A stretch of 64,000 nt of DNA from Anthonomus grandis grandis (GCF_022605725.1 NC_065560.1:20017052-20081051); one strand, 5' to 3'; positions 42,652 through 55,000 are shown, counted from the first letter of the stretch. Made by a program: numbers and translations. Notes: generated by a model not told the origin, from the sequence alone.

Positions 42652-44038
42652 TTCGCTATCTGATGCGGTCCAAGAATCGTCACTATCACTACTTTCGAAA
42701 CCAGGAGTGATAATAAGAGGTTCAACCATAACTTCAGCTTGCGTATCCAGGTCCCACATTTTTTGTTCTTCTTTAATGACGTGCCCAATACACTTCTTCC
42801 AATCATCTGCTGTCACGCCATTAATAGCTTCACTTAACAACAGCTTAACGTCATTTAATTTAAAAGTTGTATTTTTTCTCGCAACTTCACCTTTTATCTG
42901 CGCCCATATAAGTTCTATCGGATTTAGCTCACAGTGGTATGGAGGTAATCGCAATAGAGTAACTCCACATTTATGCGCCATTTCATCGATAACATATTTA
43001 ATATACCGGGTACATCTTTATGTACCCGGACAATATCAAGCAATTGTACTTTTAGCAAATTTTCATCAAACTGGATGTCTTTTGATTTTATCCAGTCTAT
43101 TATGTCGGCTTTTTGCCAAGCAGACGTAGGTAATTTTTCTACTCGGCGACTGTGATACAGCGCATTGTCTATAACGATCACCAAACCGGGTTCCACAAGC
43201 CGTAATACTGATGAAAACCACTTTTCAAATACGTCACTGTTCATGTCTTCATGGTAGTCGCCACTTTTTTTAGATTCGAAAACGTTAAGCCCGCCATCCA
43301 AAAATCCAGAGTTACTACCTATGTGGGTAATAATCAGACGACGGCCCTTACCGGAAGGACATTTCAAGCCTGTCGATAACCCGTCAAGGAATGCTTGCCG
43401 TGAGCTTGTAACATTTAAGTCCTGCCATACTTTTAAGCGAGTGTGTCCCTCATTTAACCAAGTCTCGTCAGTATAATATATCTTATTCCCTTTAAGCCAA
43501 TGGCCACGTATTTGTTTTAAAAATTTTCTTCGCCACAACACAATGTCATCTTTCTCAATTAAAAAGCTTTTGCGATTTCGCTTCAAATACCGTTTAAACT
43601 GTGTTAATAATTTAAATAAGTTTAAACCGCGTAATGTTTGCTTTAAAACTCCAAGAAATGTTTTGGTTAAAGAATCATCATCATCTACTTCAGCCTTAAT
43701 TTTCTTTAGTGTTGGCATTTCATTTCTAAAAAAAAAAACTGTGCACTTTGCGGCGAAGTATATATTTTATATCATGCTCTAGAACAATTTTCTTTCTACC
43801 TCTTGTTTCCTTTTTTTGCTTCTTGTTATTAACTTTAAGCGATCGGAAAACTGTCCTAGGACATAATTTTGTTAAACTTCCGCACAAATTTGCTGCGTCT
43901 TCGGCAGATAAATCGGGATTTTAAGCGCGAATACTTTCATATACAGTTTTTACCATTGCATGTTCGCCCATAGTTAAATGTTTTTTCACTTTTTTTTGGA
44001 GGAGGTTCACGACTAGTCGAAGCTTCTCCCTGTTCCAT
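42652..44038 (-). pseudogene. Second, diverged DD82E-related transposase, broken
   Basis: On the minus strand an ATG at 44038 (MEQGEASTSREPPPKKS) opens a frameshifted N-terminus that includes a helix-turn-helix-like part (LCPRTVFRSLKV). The catalytic part is well preserved: IYYTDETWLNEG, VIVIDNALYHSRR and, after a frameshift near 42981, LRLPPYHCELNPIELIWAQ. The spacing between the second D and the E appears similar to that of the 450-residue protein at 2070. It ends in an acidic tail (FESSDSDDSW). At least three frameshifts or stops. A possible terminus pair AAAGCCGACGG (42425) and CGCCGGCTTTT (about 44468) is weak. Confidence 0.8.
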
Positions 44039-44797
44039 TATACTAAAAATTAATATTTGAAATACACTTTTTACACAAATTTCACAAACAAAACAACAAA
44101 AACACCGTATTAAACACCGTAAATTAATAATATTATAAGTAATAAAATAAATTTATAATATATATTATTTATTATAATAACGTATAATAACGCAATCAAC
44201 TGCAACAACACTAAAATAAATAATAAACCCGCAAACACGCCCATGGGATGTATCAAATCAACGTATAACAAGGAAAGCATGTTTCTGCGTTTATAGGCGT
44301 TGCCATTCTGTTAAAAGTAATGACTGTTTATCTCGCTGCCCCATTTACCGCGAAACAAGAGAGAAAAGGACGAGCAATATACTTGGCACCACTGCGCGAT
44401 TATGCGAGCAAGGCGGGCCTATGACAACAGCCACTGAGTTCACACAATTGGAGTAGGCGCGTGTCGCCGGCTTTTAATGGTTTTTGTATTTAGGGAATTA
44501 AATATTATTTTAAGCCACTCTAGTTGTGTTGCTTGTTGGTTTTTTCTGACGTCACTGACTGTTTGTTATAAACGACTTCGACTATACACATTTTTATTAA
44601 TATTTTGGTATCCAATACCTAATAGATACTTCACAAATATGCCGTCTTTTATAATATTTTAACCTAGAAGGATGACACCATTGACACCTGACTCGTCTGT
44701 GAAAGGAACAATTTAAATGTCCTTTTTTCTAATATATGTGACCCACTTCAGACTTCTTTATCATTTTTCAGCTAATAGGGAGTTTTTAGTCTTAATA
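44039..44797. other. Non-coding flank of the dead transposase
   Basis: 44200-44470 is less AT-rich than its surroundings and may include the promoter and terminus of the element; nothing further recognised. Confidence 0.4.
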
Positions 44798-45292
44798 GTA
44801 TTATGAAAATGTAAATACGTTAATTATTCTGCTAGTTTTTGTACAATTTTATTAGTATTGTGTAGTTAAAGTTGATTCGTAGGGTTTCTTTAGGGTTCTA
44901 CTTACGTTTGGTTTATTATTTTTATCTATAGTGTTTAGTTTTTAGGTAGTTCATCTTGTTTGAGAGCCCCATTTTGGCCCCAATTTAGGTTATTTAGGTT
45001 ATATTATTGTAAATCCCTGTAGTTCTAATTTTCTAGAATTTGTATACTTGCTTGCTTTGACTGTCAGTATTCTCCTAAAATTATTGGTCTCTTTGGGCAA
45101 AAACAATGAAGATAATTCTAAATATTTCGAAACTGTTCCATCGGGTTTTAAAAAGGACGCGCTTCGTGACAAATCATTCAGTTTTAATTGTTTAGTCAGT
45201 TTTTACCTTGGAAACAATTAAACGACAGTCAAAGCGAGTTAGGTTAGTGTTTTTGACGTTGACAATAAAAGTATGTTCCCGAATTTCGTTAC
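44798..45292 (+). repeat. Solo LTR of the gypsy family
   Basis: A 495-bp sequence from GTATTATGAAAATG to TTTCGTTAC matching the LTRs of the gypsy copies. Flanked by AATA on each side (44794-44797 and 45293-45296), a plausible 4-bp target duplication, with no internal region: the product of LTR-LTR recombination. It lacks the 300-bp insertion seen in both 3' LTRs, so it supplies the empty site for that insertion. Confidence 0.8.
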
Positions 45293-45296
45293 AATA

Positions 45297-46604
45297 TTAA
45301 TTAAAAAACACACTGAAACCACTCAAAATATCCTTTTAATACTAATACTGTACGAAAGGTTCACCATTCAAAAGTAAACAACGGGCGCAGTTGCCAAATA
45401 CCTTTATTGCGAAAATATTTATGAACAGACAAGCGTTGCCGCTGTGTGTGGAAATTTGGTGATTTAAAGAATCCAAATTAAAAATATTAATTATTATTTG
45501 TGTTTAGTGTAAATATAGTACAAAATAGTTTTGGTTATTACGCGAGTTTCACTTTTTTTTTTGCTTTATAAGAAAAAATGCAACTCAATTTCTGCTAATT
45601 ATAATAATTTATTATATCACTTTATTTTCTTCTGTTAAAATTGTTATCACTGGCAACATGGAATGCTAAGCATGTTTATCAACAAAGTATCCTCTCTGCC
45701 CCCTGTGTAGATGTTGCGCTCAATCCAAAGCAGCTAATGCTAATTCTAATGTCTTCAATGTTCTAAGTGTTTTCCATTTAATTAAAAAGAAGATTCATCT
45801 GAAAATTAAATATTTCGTAAATTATAATTTTTATATGCTTTTTTCATCTTGGTTTCAGAATTCTATTTTTGGCCGCTAGTTTTCGGGAAATATCTCCTTA
45901 ACAGTTTTGGAATAATTGGAAAAAATGTTTTTTTCAAGTGCTGGTAACAGTTTTATGGTCGATACCCAAATACTTTCAAATACTTCTACTTGAACGTGTT
46001 GAATATCCATTTCTACAGCACTACAAATTATTTCTTTCAGTCGTTCTTGCTCCTGGACTCTTTCGGTATAAGATTCTTGCACTTTTAGAAATAAGTCTTT
46101 ATTTTTGCAAAGATTCTAACGCGGCATTTATGACAATCTTAAAGACAAAAGAATGTTTCAAAATTCGAAACCACATTTAAATTTTTTTATTGCAAGAAAT
46201 CGACCTATTTTTCACATCTGAATGACAACAAATCGCTAAGAACGACACTGAACTTAAGAATGTAATCAAGCTAGGGCTAAATCAACACTTTACTAGTATA
46301 AATTACATAAGGATATTTAGGATATTAAAGAAAAAACATTTTTTTATTTAAGTCTAACACTCTGTATCTCGTAGACAGAGCCGCTGCAGTCAAAATTATT
46401 GTACATACTTAACTAACACTCTGTATATAGGCAGAAACATATAAATTAGTTCTTTTTTATTTCTAAATTTAAAAAATATAAGTAATCTTTTATAACATTT
46501 ATTTCAAAAATTTTTATGCAAGTTAACGTGCAAGAAATTATGCCATGTAAGTAGTATGCTGGAAGAACTTAATGATATGTCGAAGAATGTCGGATCAAAA
46601 ATAA
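45297..46604. other. Non-coding region
   Basis: Contains a diverged copy of the repeat of 9303-9365 (about 45670-45770) and two copies of ACTAACACTCTGTAT near 46360-46430. A 68-codon minus-strand frame (46082-45876) has no domain that I recognise. Confidence 0.45.
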
Positions 46605-47079
46605 ACATTATTCATATTTTGTAGTTAAAACTTGATTCGTAACGTTTATTTAGGTTTTTACTCACGTTTGGTTTAATATTTTCATCATAAAGTCTAGTTT
46701 TTAACTAGTTTATCTTGTTTGAGGGCCCCATTTTGGCCCCAGTTAACCCAAATTTAGGTTATTTAGGTTGTATTATTATAAATCCTTGTATTTTAAATTT
46801 TCTAAAATTGTAACTGGCTTGTTTTGACGGTCAGTATACTCCTAAAATGATTGGTCTCCTTCTGCAAAAACAATGAAGAAATTCTAAATATTTCGAAACT
46901 ATTCCATCGGGCTCTAAAAACGACGCGCTTCGTGACATTTAATTTAGTTTTAATTGTTTACTCAGTTTTTATCTTGGAAACAATTAAACGACAGTCAAGG
47001 CGAGTTAGATAAGAGTTTTGACGTTGCCAATAAAAATGTGTTCCTGAATTTGGTTACACTGGGTGTCAGAAGTAAAGAA

Positions 47080-47635
47080 TATTTGAAAGCCTATTTTAGT
47101 GGATGCCTTTTACAAGAAGTCAGGCCAAGGTCAATGTGAAATGGTGGTGGATACAGGATCAAGTCATACTATCATAAAGCCGAACTTCGTTGCTCACTGT
47201 AGGATTTCAGCACCACCAAATTTAATTCTGGAGTCTGCGGATGGAAAAAGGATTCCGATTCTTGGATTGCATGAAGCTACAGTCACCATTGGCTTAACAA
47301 CATTCCAACAGCCAGTACTAGTGACAGAAATCATGGATGATGTCATATTAGGATTAGATGTTATGAATGCTCAGCAGTTTAAAATGAATGTATATAACCG
47401 GATATTGACGACGAGAAATGAAGAGATTTTTATGTACCACCTTAAGTTATCCAAGAATATTACCATACCAGCAAATTTAGAGGTGGTGGTTAATGCTATA
47501 ACTGGAGGAAAAGAGGGAGAAACTGTTTTGAATGAGCCCATGAAAAGTTGCAAAGTATATGGTCAAGAAATTTTTCCAGTCAAGACGTTATCTACTCGGA
47601 AGAAATCTACTGTTTTGGTTCGAATGGTAAATTAA
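47080..47635 (+). pseudogene. Gypsy aspartic protease, copy B
   Basis: Contains MVVDTGSSHTIIKPN (active site) and IMDDVILGLDVMN, followed by a linker with LSTRKKSTVLVRMVN. Compared with copy A a block of about ten residues after MYHL is missing. Ends at a stop at 47635, and the RT starts in another frame at 47694. Confidence 0.8.
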
Positions 47636-47693
47636 AAAGGATATGATCAACACCTGAAAAAAAGGAGAGAACATTGGCGTATGCTCTGAAGTA

Positions 47694-48690
47694 GTGACAG
47701 TCATGAAAAATGCTGATAGAAGTTGTTATTCAAACAGACCTTTTCCTGTATGCTTACGAAACCTATTTGAAAAATCTTCTGCCAATTTAACCATGAAGCA
47801 GTGTAGTAAATTACGTCTTCTTGAAGAAAATCAAGATGTGTTTTCTTTGCCCGATAATGACCTGCGAAGTACTGAATTGGTGCAGCATCGAATTAACACT
47901 GGAGACAATGCTCCGATAAAACAAGCTCCTCAAAGGATTTCGATAGCTAAACAAGTTAAAATTTGCTTAATGATTCAAGAAATGAGAACACAAGGAGTGA
48001 TAGAACCTTCCCAGAATCCTTGTACATTTGCATTTGTGCTAGTAAAGAAAAAGAATGGATCCATTAGATTTTGTGTAGACTATCGGCGACTGAATGACAT
48101 TACCAAGAAAGTTACCTTTACCAAAAATTGTCGACTCCCTGGGCACGCTATATAATGAACACGTTCACAATGGTTCTCGATGATACTCGATCTAAAGAGT
48201 GAATACTGGCAGGTAAAGATGCCCCAGAAGATAAGGAAAAGACCGCATTCTCGACTAGAACAGGACTTTGGCAGTTTACAGTTATGCCCTTTGGACTCTG
48301 CAATGCTCCAGCTACCTTTGCAAGACTTATGGAAACAGTGTTACGTGGAATGACTTGGGATAATGTTTAGTTTATCTGGATGACGTCATCATACTGGGAA
48401 AAATATTTGAATATTATTTGAAGAATATTCAAAAGTTATTTGTTGAGCTCTGAGAGGCCAACTTGAAGCTAAGTCCTAAAAAATGTTGCTTATTTCAAAA
48501 AGAAGTTCGATACCTTGGCCATGTAATATCAAAAAAGGTGTCAAGACTGATCCAGATAATGTAGAAGCAATCGAAAATTGGTCAAGATCCACTGACAAAC
48601 ACCAGTTAAGAAGCTTTCTGTGCCTTTGTACCTATTACAGAATTTGTAAGAAATTTCGCTAACCTTGCAAAGCTTCTACATAAGCTCACA
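47694..48690 (+). pseudogene. Gypsy reverse transcriptase, copy B
   Basis: The first 460 bases are open: LRSTELVQHRINTGDNAPIKQ, then FVLVKKKNGSIRFCVDYRRL. After 48155 the frame is broken, but FGLCNAPATFARLMETVL (about 48290) and the active site region ('IYLDDVI', about 48365, with a frameshift in its Tyr-Leu) can be followed to about 48560 (PDNVEAIENW). Several frameshifts; non-functional. Confidence 0.8.
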
Positions 48691-48699
48691 GAGAACAAA

Positions 48700-49030
48700 A
48701 TGGTATTCAGTTGGTCAACATACTGTGAAGAAGCATTTCAATGGCTAAAAAGAGCACTGTGCACATCTATAACTTTAACATACACGATTCCTGGACAAAC
48801 TTTTATTTTGGATACCGATGCAAGCAATGTTGGAATTGGAGCCGTTCTATCACAAAAATATGAAGACGGCGAGCAAGTGATAGCTTATTCCGGTAAAACT
48901 CTATCAAAACCAGAAAGAAGCTATTGTGTCACCAGACGAGAGCTATTGGCAGCAGTAAAAGCAATTGAACACATCCATAAATATTTGTATGGCCAACGAT
49001 TCATCCTTAGGACGGATTATACTTCTCTGA
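48700..49030 (+). pseudogene. Gypsy RNase H, copy B
   Basis: VFSWSTYCEEAFQWLKRAL, FILDTDASNVGIGAVLSQ, KTLSKPERSYCVTRRELLA (catalytic E), then RFILRTDYTSLKF (third catalytic D). Immediately after this the frame jumps to YWLNSHKDVERWCQQCE, the integrase zinc region, because roughly 400 bp present in copy A (24600-25020) are deleted. Confidence 0.8.
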
Positions 49031-50065
49031 AGTTTTACTGGCTGAACAGTCATAAAGATGTTGAACGCTGGTGCCAACAGTGTGAGTAGTGTTCGTCAAG
49101 CAAGGGCCCAAGAACAAGAATCCTCAAGCAAGAACCCCCCGGACAACAGGAAAGATGATGCAGTATTTTGTTGGTGCACCCTTTGAATGAATTGACATAG
49201 ACGTTGCAGGTTCCTTTCCTACTAGTAGCTTCAGATACCAATATGCTTTTATTGCTATAGTTTACTTTAGTAGGTGGCTCGAGGTTTATCCGATTCCAAA
49301 CCAAAAAGCAACGACGGTAGCTGAAGTGCTGTTCCAGAACTGGATTTGTCGATTTGGTGTACCTAAAGAGATACAATCAAACCAAGGAAGGAACTTTGAG
49401 TCACAAATATTCCAACAAGTATGCCAGTTGCTGGGAATCAATAAGACCCCTCCTACACCCTCAGTCTGATGGAATGGTTGAAAGATTTAACTGCACATTT
49501 CAAATCTATTTAAGGATGGAAATAAACTCTAAGTAAACCGACTGGGACACCTGTATACAACCTTTATTTGCCAACCTTTTATTGGCATATCGTTCTTCTA
49601 TCCACAAGCCAACTGAAAAAAGCCAGGCAAACGTTGTCTTGGGTGATGAACTTCGTTTACCTTTGGACATTATTAGTGGGAGCCCCCCAAGTCTGAAACC
49701 CTTGAGGAGTACGTCGACCATTTTTAAGAGCGTTTGCAAATTGTTCACGAACAAGCACGGGATAAACTTCATCTACCAAATAATAGAATGAAATCACGTT
49801 ATGACATAAAGGCAAATTCTACCGGTTTTAATCCTGAGGATAAAGTCTGGTTATACAATCAACGAAGGGCAAGTCACCAAAGCTCCAGAAGGATTGGGAA
49901 GGTCCATTCAATGTGGGCACCAGAATCAACGACTTGGTGTACCATATCCAGCGACATCCGACAGCGAAGATGAAAATTGTAAACATCGTCCGGTTAGCGC
50001 CCTATCATGACTCAGGTGGTCCCATATTTGACCCTGGAGGTATTGATTGGTCGGGGCAATCAAAC
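49031..50065 (+). pseudogene. Gypsy integrase and pol C-terminus, copy B
   Basis: Zinc-binding remnant (SHKDVERWCQQCE), then the frameshifted core: RYQYAFIAIVYFSRW, FGVPKEIQSNQGRNFESQIF (second catalytic position again Asn) and HPQSDGMVERFNCTF (catalytic E). The tail contains VNIVRLAPYHDSGGPIFDPG. At least four breaks. Confidence 0.75.
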
Positions 50066-50295
50066 TTGAAAGGGGAGCAGTATTATGAAAATGTAAATAC
50101 GTTAATTATTTTCCTAGTACTTTTATAATATTTTATTAGTATTCTGTATTTAAAGTTGATTCGTGGGGCTTACTTAGGGTCCTACTTACGTTTGGTTTAA
50201 TATTTTTACCTATAGTGTCTATTTTTTAAGTAGTTCATCTTGTTTGAGGGCCCTATTTTGGCCCCAATTTAGGTTATTTAGGTTATATTATTGTA

Positions 50296-50601
50296 TTATG
50301 GTGAAAATGTAGATAGCGAGATTGTTGTCCCTAACAAATTAAACCTCAAATTTTTAATTGGCCGACGTTTCGATTATATATTTTTTTCATCTTTATCAAG
50401 GCTAATATAAAATTTAGAGGTTTTCGTAAAACTTATGACTACCACTCTTCATTAAACATATACAGATAACAACGACCAGGAACATTAATAACATTAATGC
50501 AAAACAAGAAACATCAATATAGTTGTATATACATAAGGCATGTTTTTTAAAACAGAAATTATAAAATATTACACACAGACAATAACAGATGGAGACGACT
50601 C
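50296..50601 (-). mobile_element. 306-bp hammerhead-bearing insertion with 13-bp target duplication
   Basis: TTATATTATTGTA flanks it at 50283-50295 and 50602-50614. Absent from the solo LTR at 44798-45292. Sister of 23084-23379; the hammerhead-like motif is at 50357-50406 on the minus strand. Confidence 0.8.
50357..50406 (-). ncRNA. Hammerhead-ribozyme-like motif (degenerate core)
   Basis: AUUAGCC, UUGAUAA, AGAUGA...UAAUC, GAAA, CG, UC, GGCCAAU: stem I pairs over about five bases. The core carries the same U and A substitutions as the motifs at 8959 and 41971. Confidence 0.45.
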
Positions 50602-51851
50602 TTATATTATTGTAAATCCCTGTATTTTGAATTTTCTAGAATTTGTATACTTGCTTGCTTTGACTGTCAGAATTCTCCTAAAATTATTGGTCTCTATCGG
50701 CAAAAACAATGAAGAGAATTCTAAATATTTCGAAATTGTTCTATCGGGCTTTAAAAAGGGCGCGCTTCGTAACATTTTATTTCAGTTTTAATTATTTAGT
50801 CAGTTTTTACCTTGGAAACAATTAAACGACAGTCAAGGCGAGTTAGGTTAGAGTTTTGACGTTGCCAGTCAAAGTTTGTTCCTGAATTTTGTTAAAATAT
50901 ATATAATAAATAAATTTTGAGGCAATAAGTACGTATTTTCTAGTAAGCCTGAATTCTATCGAGGCCAGAAGCTTTTAAATTTGCTATTCTTGATAGTGCT
51001 TTACGTAGGTCTTTTTTTCAATAGTAACTTTCGACATTTCCTGTTCGTTCTCCCATTTTGCTCTCTCTTTCTAAATCTAGTAGGCGTTTCTTTCGTGTTG
51101 ATCTTCATTCTGCTACATAAGTTCCGTTTAATTTTAAACTTTTTTCACTTTTGCTTAACTGCCTTCTTTTATTTACTGGAGGAGTTTGGCACCTTGAGAA
51201 AAGTTTTATTATTGTTATTATCCTCCAATTTTTTATAGGTTTACTACTCCCTCATTAAAAAATACTTTTATTCGCTATACGTGACTTTATAAGGGTTCAA
51301 AAACTAAATAAGCAGCAACGTATAGCAAATTAAAAGCACTTTTTAATGAGCTATCATTTGACCCTTCTACTGCCGTCCTAAGTTAAAAGGGCGTATCTCA
51401 ACATTTTTAAATTTTTATATTATGGTTCTTAAGAACCCCAAATACAATGTTTAACCTATTTCCTAAGCGAAAAAGACGCATTTTAACTCCATAGTGCCTA
51501 AAAATTGGTAACAAAATTAGACGCATTTTAAAAAAGAATACAAAATCCTACTCCGATTCGACGTATCTCAATTTCCCAAACGCCTTTTTCGCTTAGGAGC
51601 AGGGTGCATTTAGATGCGTCCAAATTAGTTATGTTTTTACATGGCAGTTTTTGTGTTGTAATGAGTTAGTGGTGCTAAAGACACACGAGCAACCTGTTAT
51701 CGGCTGTTTATAACCTAACTTTTATGTGAATTGTAGTAATCGTTTCAACACATTTGTTTTATTGGAGTGCTAAACTTTGAGACTAACTAAATACAGGGCC
51801 TATTATAAAGTTTTAACAGAAGACATATCGGCTACAAGACCCTTTCGACCG

Positions 51852-52046
51852 GTAAGTAATTATTTTTAATTTTGTTTATTCAATTACATCGGATTTTCGG
51901 CAACCGTCTTTATCTGAGCAGCACTTTTGTCTGTGCTTATTCGTCTTTTTACTATTTACGTTTAATAAGGTGTACATCTTTAAAAAATCCAGAAATAGTT
52001 TTTATTATTAAAAATACTTAAAACTAACTCTGCCTTGCCCTTTTAG
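51852..52046 (+). other. Intron in the 5' UTR of the DUF7869-like gene
   Basis: Donor CCG|GTAAGTAAT and acceptor TGCCCTTTTAG|ATTC, 195 bp. The ATG follows six bases after the acceptor (52052). Confidence 0.6.
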
Positions 52047-55000
52047 ATTCAATGGACAGAACACAAGGATTTCGAAAAAAAAAAATGGTCATGTTGGCGC
52101 TAAACAAGGAAACTAAACAAGCATTCCAACCCAAGGAAAAAAATAAAAACCGTAAGGTTTCGGAAGACTTACTATCCGACTGACCCTGATTCGGAAAATG
52201 ATAGTAGCGACACGACAAGAAAGTGCAGTGAAGAACTTAATATTATAACGACATAAACTCTGGGAATTGTGTAACAGAAATCGCCTCTGCGATACACATA
52301 CAATCGGAAAGCCCAGTTCTTCTCGATACTTCTAGGTCTTTTGTGCCAGTTCACTTTGAGGCTCTCGAAGAAGCAGACTTATGCCATTTTACGTCAGAAG
52401 CAGAAAATGTTGAGTTCGAAACTGTGACTGAAATATGTGATCAAATTACGGAAGCAGCCGAGCCACTATTGATGCATGAACCTATTTAAGACGAGCATGT
52501 CATGGATTCTGACATTTTTTGTAGATACCGACGCAACTGAAGTAAATAATACCGCATCTGTCATTCAATATAGTAAAAAGGGAATAGTTCGAAAAAAAAA
52601 GAAGTTCGAATTATCAGTAAGTTCCCGAAAAATTCACTCAAATTTCAAAATTGAATTTGAATTTGAAAATTTTTTTTTAAAATTTTTTTTTACAATTTGA
52701 ATTGAATTTGATCACTTGCGAAAAAGCACAGCGTTAAAGAAGGTTGTGGAAAAGATTGGTTAAAAAAATGTCTGTTGAAGATATCAGAAGAAAGAAGAAA
52801 ATTTTTGAACAATGAATTTTGGAAAGTTTTAAATGATAAAGACAGAAAATCTTTTATTTTACATCATGTTTCATCAAAACCTGTGAAACAAAGAACTACT
52901 TCAAAACGTGATCTCGGTTATCAAAGAAATAATACTTACGCTTATATACGCTTAAAAATGAAAAAGGAACATCTGAAAATGTATGCAAGGTCTTTTTTTT
53001 GACAACTCTCGGCTTTAATAAACAAAGTGACAAAGTTATCCTTACAGCATTGCGTAATGCTAATAATTCTGTAGTACCTGTGGCTGACTTAAGATGCACG
53101 AAGCAACCTCACAATAAAATAGACGATAAAGTGATTTGTAATCATATTAATTCTTACAATCCAACTATCTCACACTATCGGAGAGGGCATGCACCTCAAC
53201 GTAAAGACGTTCGTAAAAAAAGACGAAGGTAAAGACCTTCCTAGTGACCTTACTTTTGCGGCAATGCATCAGGATTTTCTAATTAAAAATCCCAATATAC
53301 AAATTTCTTATGAAAATAGTTATACCGTGTAGTAGCTAAGAAAATGAATATTTCGCTAGCAAATCATGGACACGAAGAATGTGAAAGTTGTGAAGAATTT
53401 TCTCTACATGATAAAATTCACACAAAAAATAATCTTGACGAAACCTGTGATAATTGTAACAGTTGGAAAAAACATATAGACAGAGCAACAAAGTCGTGTG
53501 AAATTTACAGAGATGATGGTAGTCAACCAAAAGAACCAGATAAGATTATATACTGCGCAGACCTTGAAAAAGTTATTATGCTGCCAAGACTGGAAACATT
53601 TAAAACTGCAATTTTCACAAACAGACTAACAGCTTACAATGAGAGCTTTGTACCAATTGGCAAAAAAAGAATGACAAAACGTTTGCCGCCGTTTGGCATG
53701 ACGCCTTGTTTAAACGCAGTAAAGATGAATTAATAATCACATTTTACCAGTTTTTCTTTGTGAAGAGAGACGCTGTGAAAATAACATTATGGCTTGATAA
53801 TTGCTCCGCGCAAAATAAAAATTGGTCATTATTTTCATTTTTGCTCTACATTGTTAATTCTCATGAAATTAATGCTTATGAATTTATTATAAAATATTTC
53901 AAGCCCGGCCATACATTTATGGCGGCGGATTCGTTTCATCACAAAGTTGAACAGTCAATGAAAAAGATGGGCAACAAACTATACGATTTTGCAGATTTTG
54001 TTCAAGCCGTAAAATAATCCGCGCGGCAAACTAAAGTTCTGCCAATGGATTTACAGCATTTTTTTCTTTGGGAAGATTACACCTCGCAATATAAACTTAG
54101 TAGAATTAACCCCCGGCCATATCTAAATGAAACAGTCCAAGTATAGTCTGGCAAGTGGATCTGAAACAGCGGCAGGAATGTGGGCCAAAATATTCGACGT
54201 TGCCACGTTTAACCTCAAAACGTAATTGTGCGGGACTTACTTTCTAATAATATGCAATATAAGATTTTTTACAATCACAAGATATACAGGGTAAAATGTT
54301 AAGAATTATAATCTAAATAGTTATTATATTTTGGCTTTAATGCGCAATTGTTTTACCATTAAATATGGTACAATTAAATGTTTTTCCCAAAAATGGATCA
54401 TCTTTAGTAAATCTGGCAACATTACGGTCCACCTCTACATTCCTACTTCTACTCCTCTACTTCTTGTATAATAGGGGTCAGCCATTATGAACCTGAACGC
54501 TTGTGATTGGTTTCCCTAGCCGCACGTGTTTTTGTTATGAATTATATCGGCAGTTCATTGGACAGCGTCTTTGTCACCTATTTACAATGCTGCTGTTTCA
54601 ACACATTGATTACTATTGAAGGGTGGACAGTGGCGTAGGTTTTATCGTTGATTTTTGGATTCCGTTTATTTTATATGTTATTTATTATTTTGTTTTATTT
54701 GTGGCTATTTATTAAAAAAACTGATATTAGTGTTGTGTATACCTATAAGTAGGTAGTGTAATTTTCGTAGGTTTGGAGTTTCACTGTTTTATTACTTACA
54801 TGAAATACCTAATATTTAATTTTTTAGTTTGTTTTATTATTGTTTACATATATACGAATAATAACATTTATTATAATAAATAAATTCACTGAGGGTAAGG
54901 TCCTTCATAGTCAAACGAGGGAAGTGATAGCAAACGTTTACAGGTAAGTTATAATAATTTATTTGAAAAAAAGTGAAATACATTGTGCCTCTTAAAAAAA

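Larger units (their letters stand above)
46605..50895 (+). mobile_element. Ty3/gypsy LTR retrotransposon, plus strand, defective (copy B)
   Basis: Truncated 5' LTR (46605-47055), PBS (GGGTGTCAGAAGT, 47060-47072), protease, RT, RNase H, integrase and 3' LTR (50080-50895). Gag is missing at the same point as in copy A, and the 3' flank is shared, so the two are duplicates of one insertion and not independent integrations. Coding damage differs from copy A. The PPT is AAAGGGGAGCA just before the 3' LTR. Confidence 0.87.
50080..50895 (+). repeat. 3' LTR of gypsy copy B with internal insertion
   Basis: GTATTATGAAAATG at the start, GTTAA at the end; enlarged from about 495 to about 816 bp by the insertion at 50296-50601 plus its 13-bp duplicate. 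Confidence 0.8.

Noticed and set aside
45876..46082. A 68-codon minus-strand ORF (ERVQEQERLKEIICSAVEM)
   Set aside because: Looks somewhat protein-like, but no recognised family and no neighbouring exons; left unannotated as a gene.
50540..50791. An 83-codon ORF shared by 22.9-23.1 kb and 50.5-50.8 kb (MFFKTEIIKYYTQT)
   Set aside because: It spans the border of the hammerhead insertion and the LTR and is conserved only because the DNA is duplicated.
46605..50895. The two gypsy copies as independent insertions
   Set aside because: They share the same gag deletion, the same LTR insertion with TSD and the same 3' flank, so one insertion was duplicated.
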